From DATJGF01 sp035495315 (GTDB taxonomy: Bacteria > Verrucomicrobiota > Verrucomicrobiia > Limisphaerales > UBA8199): DNA of 62,836 bases. Below the pieces are notes generated by a model. That model made no database searches and was not told the origin of the DNA. It saw nothing but the letters and a program-made list of their open reading frames with translations. Every line of letters begins with the position of its first letter. The first letter of the stretch is position 1. Shown here piece after piece: positions 58,573 to 62,836 of the stretch. The DNA lies in contig DATJGF010000199.1 of assembly GCA_035495315.1 (NCBI GenBank), positions 1 through 62,836 of the forward strand, written 5' to 3'. The translations under genes and the position numbers were made by a program.

Positions 58573-59970
58573 TCATCCGTTTTGCCGCCAGGCCAGTTCA
58601 ATCTCTTCCAAGGTCCGTCCTTTGGTTTCCGGCACGACGAAGAGCACGAACAAAAACGTCAGCAAACTGACTACACCGTAAGTCCAGAAGGTCAGCACTG
58701 GGCCGATCACCTTGCTGTCATTGAGCATCGGGAAAGTCTGCGCCACAATGTAGCAGCTCGTCCAAATGGTGAAGGTGGCAATCGCCATTGCTCGACCGCG
58801 TACTTTGTTCGGGAAGATTTCCGAACAAAGGATCCAGGTAATCGGTCCCATCGCCATCGCGAACGCGGCAATGAAGAGGAGGATGCAAGCCAGCAGCGGC
58901 ATGCCGTTCTGACCGGTCCGGAACATCCAGCCGATCAAACCCAACGCCACGGCTTGCACACCGGCGCCAATCAGCAGGAGTGGCTTGCGCCCCGCTCGAT
59001 CCACAAAGGCGATCGCAACAAAAGTAAACAGTAGATTGATTAGCCCGATCCATACGGTCGAGGTAAACGCCGCATTTTTTACCGCGCCGGCTGATTCGAA
59101 GATCTTGGTCGAGTAATAGATGATCGCATTAATGCCGCAGAATTGGGAGCAGGCCATCAGCACTACGGCGATGAGCACTGGCTTGAAGTAAGCGTGCGTG
59201 AACAACTCAGCAAAGCGCCCTTCCTGCTGGGCCAATGCGGCGCGAATCGAAGCTAATTCCCTCGCGGCATGCTCCTGACCTCCAATCCGGGTGAGCACTT
59301 CCTGAGCTGCCTCTTGCCGGCCTTTGGCGGTGAGCCAGCGAGGGCTTTCCGGAACTGAAAAGAGCAGTGCGGCAAACAGTACGGCTGGGGCAACCTCCAT
59401 CGCCAGCATCCATCGCCAGCCTGAATTTGTGTTCCAGGCCTCGTCACCAAACCCCTGAATAAGTTTGTTGATGAATAACGTAAGAAAAATCCCGCTTACG
59501 ATCCCGAGTTGGAAGAGCGAGCCCAACCTTCCCCGCCATTTTTCAGGAGAGATCTCCGCGATGTAAACCGGGCAAATCATTGAGGAGGCGCCGATCGCCA
59601 GCCCGCTCAAGAAGCGCGCCAGCAGGAATTCGGTGAAGGTGCGTGGGAGGGCCGAGAGCAACCCGGACCCGGCGTAGAGTAGGGCGCAAGCAAAGAGGAG
59701 TCGCTTGCGTCCAAGGCGGTCGCTCAGAAAGCCCGCGGCGGTGGCGCCGGGGATGCAGCCGAGGATTGCGCTGGCGCCGGCCATGCCTTCCTGAACCGGC
59801 GACAGGGCAAAATAGTTTTTTAAGTAGGTATTCGCGCCGTTGATGACGGCGGTATCGTAGCCAAAAAGAAATCCGCCGATCGCAGCTACCCCGGTCGCCA
59901 AGAGGACAAATGCCAAGGATCCTTCGGGCATAGTCCGCACCGGGGTAGTGAGTGTGGTTGCTGTGCGCAT
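58573..59970 (-). CDS. MFS sugar porter (proton:sugar symporter type)
   Basis: A 465-residue, twelve-helix major facilitator of the sugar porter family. Signatures: GGFLFGYDTAVINGA in helix 1, DRLGRKRLLFA after helix 2, PVYIAEISPEKWRGRLGS, PESPRWLTAKGRQ before the central loop, QFCGINAIIYYSTKIFESAG, DRAGRKPLLL after helix 8, and PETKGRTLEEIE at the end. These match xylose, arabinose, galactose and glucose importers. The ATG at 59970 places a normal-length tail before helix 1; a start at 60069 would add 33 unlikely residues. It is followed by the isomerase gene after 70 bases, suggesting uptake of mannose or a related hexose. Confidence 0.93.
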   Translation of the reverse strand: MRTATTLTTPVRTMPEGSLAFVLLATGVAAIGGFLFGYDTAVINGANTYLKNYFALSPVQEGMAGASAILGCIPGATAAGFLSDRLGRKRLLFACALLYAGSGLLSALPRTFTEFLLARFLSGLAIGASSMICPVYIAEISPEKWRGRLGSLFQLGIVSGIFLTLFINKLIQGFGDEAWNTNSGWRWMLAMEVAPAVLFAALLFSVPESPRWLTAKGRQEAAQEVLTRIGGQEHAARELASIRAALAQQEGRFAELFTHAYFKPVLIAVVLMACSQFCGINAIIYYSTKIFESAGAVKNAAFTSTVWIGLINLLFTFVAIAFVDRAGRKPLLLIGAGVQAVALGLIGWMFRTGQNGMPLLACILLFIAAFAMAMGPITWILCSEIFPNKVRGRAMAIATFTIWTSCYIVAQTFPMLNDSKVIGPVLTFWTYGVVSLLTFLFVLFVVPETKGRTLEEIELAWRQNG

Positions 59971-60113
59971 TATATTTTCAGGTTTTAGTTTCCGTATTCT
60001 AAGGGATCTAAACGCGGGTGCCGAACTTAATCGAATCGGGGTTGCCGGATCCGGTGCCGACAACCCCATTTAGCCATGGCCCAAGCCCGCGCTACTGGCA
60101 GGGCGTAAATCGA

Positions 60114-62836
60114 TCAGCGTTGCAGACGATAGAATTTTTTGGCGGCCGTTATCGGAATGGGCGTCCCCGACACGACACTGGTGGCAGGCGTCCACGGTCC
60201 GGTGAGCACATCAGCCTGATACAGGTTCCATGGTGTGGACCAGGTAAGTGTTAAGCCGGCGGACGAGACCGACCAATTCAACGTGGTAGGCGGGACAAAT
60301 TGACCGAGAGCGGCATTATAAATATTGGCAATGTCGCTTGTAGAGAGCGATCGGTTGAAGAAGGCGACATCATCGATCAGCCCATTGAACACTCGCGTAT
60401 TGTTGCCGCTATCGCAGCCGATGTAGCTGGTGCCTGCAAAGCTCAGCGCGGGATTATCCAATACGTCCGTGCTGTTGGTTAATTCACCGCCAGTCCCCAA
60501 ATAGACGGTCGTACTAGTGGGCGCGATCACCATCCCGATTAAACTCCACTGATCACTGGGAACCAGCACGCCCGAGTCCCAGCCGAACACGTCCCACTGG
60601 AAACTAAGAGTTGCCCCATCTGCATTGTAATTCAGTGTGGCATAACCGCCGGACCGGTTGGCAAACAAGCTCGCATAGGCACCTTGCAAACCGCTGGGCT
60701 TTACCCACATTAGAATGGTCGCAGTGTTCGCGTTGAGATTCAGAGCGGGGACCGCGATAGTGGAATTGCCGTCTCCGGCGGTGGTCAACAGCGCGGTATT
60801 GGTGCTGGTAAATCCGGGGAACTCCGGTGACTGCGGTCCAATGTTGCCTAAAGACGCATTGGGCAGGTAAGTGCCGTCGAACCCGCCCCAGTAATCGACC
60901 GCGGTACCGGCTCCTTGCGCCTCATTCAGCTGCCAATAAGCCAGTGGCTTATAAGTTAGAATAGCGGCATCGTAACCGGTCGTGGGTGCTGGAATCACCG
61001 TCAGCGTCGCCGGCGAGCTGGTTTGCGGCGAGCCCAGCGAATTGGAGACGGTGCAAGAATAATTGCCGGCATCGGCTGCAGCTATATTGACGATGGTCAA
61101 ACTCGGAGTATGAGATCCAGAAATGTTTCCGCCGTCCGATAATGGGGTCGAGCCCTTTTTCCACTGGTATTGCGGGCTGGAGCCACTCGCAATGATGCTG
61201 AAGCGGGCAGTGCCGCCCGCATAGTTGGTCCGGCTTACCGGCTGCTCAGAAATAGAGACGGGGACCTGGCCCACACCGGCGGCATAAATCTCCTGAATTT
61301 GTTGCGCAGTTAACGAAGAGGCGAAGAAGGCGACGTCGTCAATTTGACCATTGAACACACGCGACAGGCTGTCACACCCGATGTACATACTGCTGTCAAA
61401 GGCGCCCGGAAGATTGGTGTTGCTGTTTGGGCTGACATAGTTGTTCACGGCGCCATTGGCGCCGAGGTACAGAGTGACATTGGAGGAGCTGACCACCATG
61501 GCCGCCATACTCCATTGGTCGGTAGGAATCGGGAGGCCCGAATCTTCGTACCAGCCGTAGTCCCTCCAGATATAACTTAGGGTGTTGGGTTTGCCGGGTG
61601 ATGGCTGATAAGCCAGCAGGCCGTAGGCGGCGCTGCCACGCCATACGATCAACGACGCGTATTGGTCTTGGATGCCGGTCGGCTTGATCCAGGCGATTAT
61701 CGTCAGCGCATTGGTGTTCAGGTTGAGCGGCGGTACTGTAACCACTGAAGTCGGATCACCAAGAATCGTTCCCAGTGCGGCGTTGGTGGCGGAAAAGCCC
61801 GGGAAAGCGGGTGATTGAGGTCCCGGATTTCCGAGACTGGAGTCGACGCCGTAGGCTGCATCGAAACCACCTGCAAAATCAGAAGCGACGGTTGCCCCAG
61901 CGCTCTCGTCGAACCGCCAATAGGCGTAAGGATTATTGGACCAAATCAATCCGGCCACACCTGAGGTTGGCGCAGTCAGCACAGTTAACGTCGCTGCTGT
62001 GCTGGTGGCCTTACCCGCAACATTCGTCACCGTACAGGAGTAGTTTCCATTGTCCGATACCGCGAGGTTTGCAATCACGAGGTTCGGTGCGGTCGCGCCG
62101 ATGATCCGGGAATTGTCGTTTAACGCGGTGCTGCCTTTGTACCATTGGTAGGTCATGGGCGCCGTGTTACCGTCATCGGCCACCACTGAGAAGCGGGCCG
62201 TGCCTCCGCTGAACAGCGTGTGGTTGCTTGGCATTTGTGATAGTGTGGGAACCTGGATACTCGGAACCATTCCGCCGAGGCGGAGTTCGCTGCCACCCGG
62301 GTTGCAGCAGTTTCCGTTGGTTTGGACAAATTCAACCAGAAAAAATTGCCCGGTGATCGTTCCTGACAGCGGGTATTCGGCCCAAGCCCGAGTCCCATCC
62401 GCGCTGCTCAAAACGATTTGGGAATCGGGAGTCGTTTGTGGCGGATTATTTGGGTCGAACGGAGTGGATTGACTTACCCACAGACTGGCCAGGTTCATTT
62501 GATCCGTGTCCGGCCGGCCGCCGGAATCTCGCTGGGCAAAATAAAGCGAGCTCACCGCGTAAACTGTGTCGAGCTGAAACGCGACATACCCGGTCAAGAC
62601 ACCTGCGGTGGCCCATTCGGCCGTGTCCGATAAGGCAGTTCCCGGAGAAGCCGAGGCGACGTTGAAATTGAAAAGATTGTTGGGTCCGTAGCTGTCGTTG
62701 AACGAAGAGTTCGCGGACACGCCCGTGTAATTGGCTCCGGTTGGGCCAATCACTGGCGCGGCGTGGGTTGAAGCGGTTGCCAGCCCAAACAGGAGAGCGA
62801 GCAAAAAACTCGACCCGGGCCATGAGAGAACTTTCA
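60114..62836 (-). CDS. Secreted protein with two Ig-like and two LamG domains (5' edge)
   Basis: A protein of about 907 residues. Reading to the window edge gives a signal peptide (KVLSWPGSSFLLALLFGLA, ending STHAAP) whose start codon is complete except for its first base, which falls just outside. Residues about 20-190 resemble a discoidin/F5-8-like domain. An Ig-like domain (YQWYKGSTALNDNSR, DNGNYSCTVTN) is followed by a LamG concanavalin-like domain (YAYWRFDESAG, NALTIIAWIKP, NGQIDDVAFF), then a second Ig/LamG pair (YQWKKGSTPL; YWQLNEAQGAG, NGLIDDVAFFNRSL). The end (LTWSTPWNLYQADVLTGPW, FYRLQR) is typical of verrucomicrobial surface proteins. Likely carbohydrate binding. Confidence 0.88.
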   Translation of the reverse strand, partial: KVLSWPGSSFLLALLFGLATASTHAAPVIGPTGANYTGVSANSSFNDSYGPNNLFNFNVASASPGTALSDTAEWATAGVLTGYVAFQLDTVYAVSSLYFAQRDSGGRPDTDQMNLASLWVSQSTPFDPNNPPQTTPDSQIVLSSADGTRAWAEYPLSGTITGQFFLVEFVQTNGNCCNPGGSELRLGGMVPSIQVPTLSQMPSNHTLFSGGTARFSVVADDGNTAPMTYQWYKGSTALNDNSRIIGATAPNLVIANLAVSDNGNYSCTVTNVAGKATSTAATLTVLTAPTSGVAGLIWSNNPYAYWRFDESAGATVASDFAGGFDAAYGVDSSLGNPGPQSPAFPGFSATNAALGTILGDPTSVVTVPPLNLNTNALTIIAWIKPTGIQDQYASLIVWRGSAAYGLLAYQPSPGKPNTLSYIWRDYGWYEDSGLPIPTDQWSMAAMVVSSSNVTLYLGANGAVNNYVSPNSNTNLPGAFDSSMYIGCDSLSRVFNGQIDDVAFFASSLTAQQIQEIYAAGVGQVPVSISEQPVSRTNYAGGTARFSIIASGSSPQYQWKKGSTPLSDGGNISGSHTPSLTIVNIAAADAGNYSCTVSNSLGSPQTSSPATLTVIPAPTTGYDAAILTYKPLAYWQLNEAQGAGTAVDYWGGFDGTYLPNASLGNIGPQSPEFPGFTSTNTALLTTAGDGNSTIAVPALNLNANTATILMWVKPSGLQGAYASLFANRSGGYATLNYNADGATLSFQWDVFGWDSGVLVPSDQWSLIGMVIAPTSTTVYLGTGGELTNSTDVLDNPALSFAGTSYIGCDSGNNTRVFNGLIDDVAFFNRSLSTSDIANIYNAALGQFVPPTTLNWSVSSAGLTLTWSTPWNLYQADVLTGPWTPATSVVSGTPIPITAAKKFYRLQR

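Overview
The window looks like a chromosomal segment of a Verrucomicrobiota bacterium, most likely a soil or freshwater member near Pedosphaera/Limisphaerales. This is inferred from protein content: FG-GAP/ASPIC proteins, LamG plus Ig-like secreted proteins, a sigma factor fused to a membrane-anchored domain, a TIGR03790 protein, many secreted glycosidases, and moderately high GC. No rRNA, tRNA, CRISPR array, insertion sequence or phage gene was seen. Both edges cut genes: a cyclophilin on the left, and a secreted LamG protein on the right that lacks only the first base of its start codon.

Layout. 1-8.7 kb: housekeeping and transport (cyclophilin, NUDIX hydrolase, universal stress protein with an Nramp metal transporter, Mug glycosylase, glutathionyl-hydroquinone reductase, an amino-acid ABC transporter with fused binding protein and permease, GH53 galactanase). 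8.7-14.6 kb: BON lipoprotein, large FG-GAP/ASPIC protein, YihY-type membrane protein, a 53-residue membrane protein and a DUF3891 protein. 14.6-23.7 kb: a three-gene signalling operon (response regulator, REC-PAS-histidine kinase, and a 2331-residue hybrid kinase with 13 exact-length tandem HAMP-pair repeats). 24-29.5 kb: RecN, a metallo-beta-lactamase-fold hydrolase, a TIGR03790 protein and a second YihY-type protein.

29.7-41.7 kb is the metabolic centrepiece: ten tightly packed co-directional genes. They encode a 5S-type carboxyltransferase, both methylmalonyl-CoA mutase subunits, MeaB, methylmalonyl-CoA epimerase, a 12S-type carboxyltransferase, a small uncharacterised protein, a 1.3S-type biotin carrier, biotin ligase and a succinyl-CoA:carboxylate CoA-transferase. 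With no biotin carboxylase and no sodium-pump subunit in the cluster, this reads as the propionate (Wood-Werkman) cycle built on transcarboxylase: succinyl-CoA to methylmalonyl-CoA, carboxyl transfer to pyruvate giving oxaloacetate and propionyl-CoA, then CoA exchange from propionyl-CoA to succinate.

41.7-62.8 kb: a PQQ-propeller protein, the sigma-factor fusion, two methyltransferases, small hypothetical proteins, two secreted six-hairpin glycosidase-like proteins, an ankyrin protein, a glycosyltransferase next to a nucleotidyltransferase-GHMP kinase fusion, a thiamine-binding-type protein, and a sugar locus (MFS sugar porter, class I phosphomannose isomerase with an extra N-terminal domain, secreted glycosidase) beside the LamG protein. 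Two intergenic palindromic elements (46.7 kb and 51.8 kb) look like dispersed repeats.
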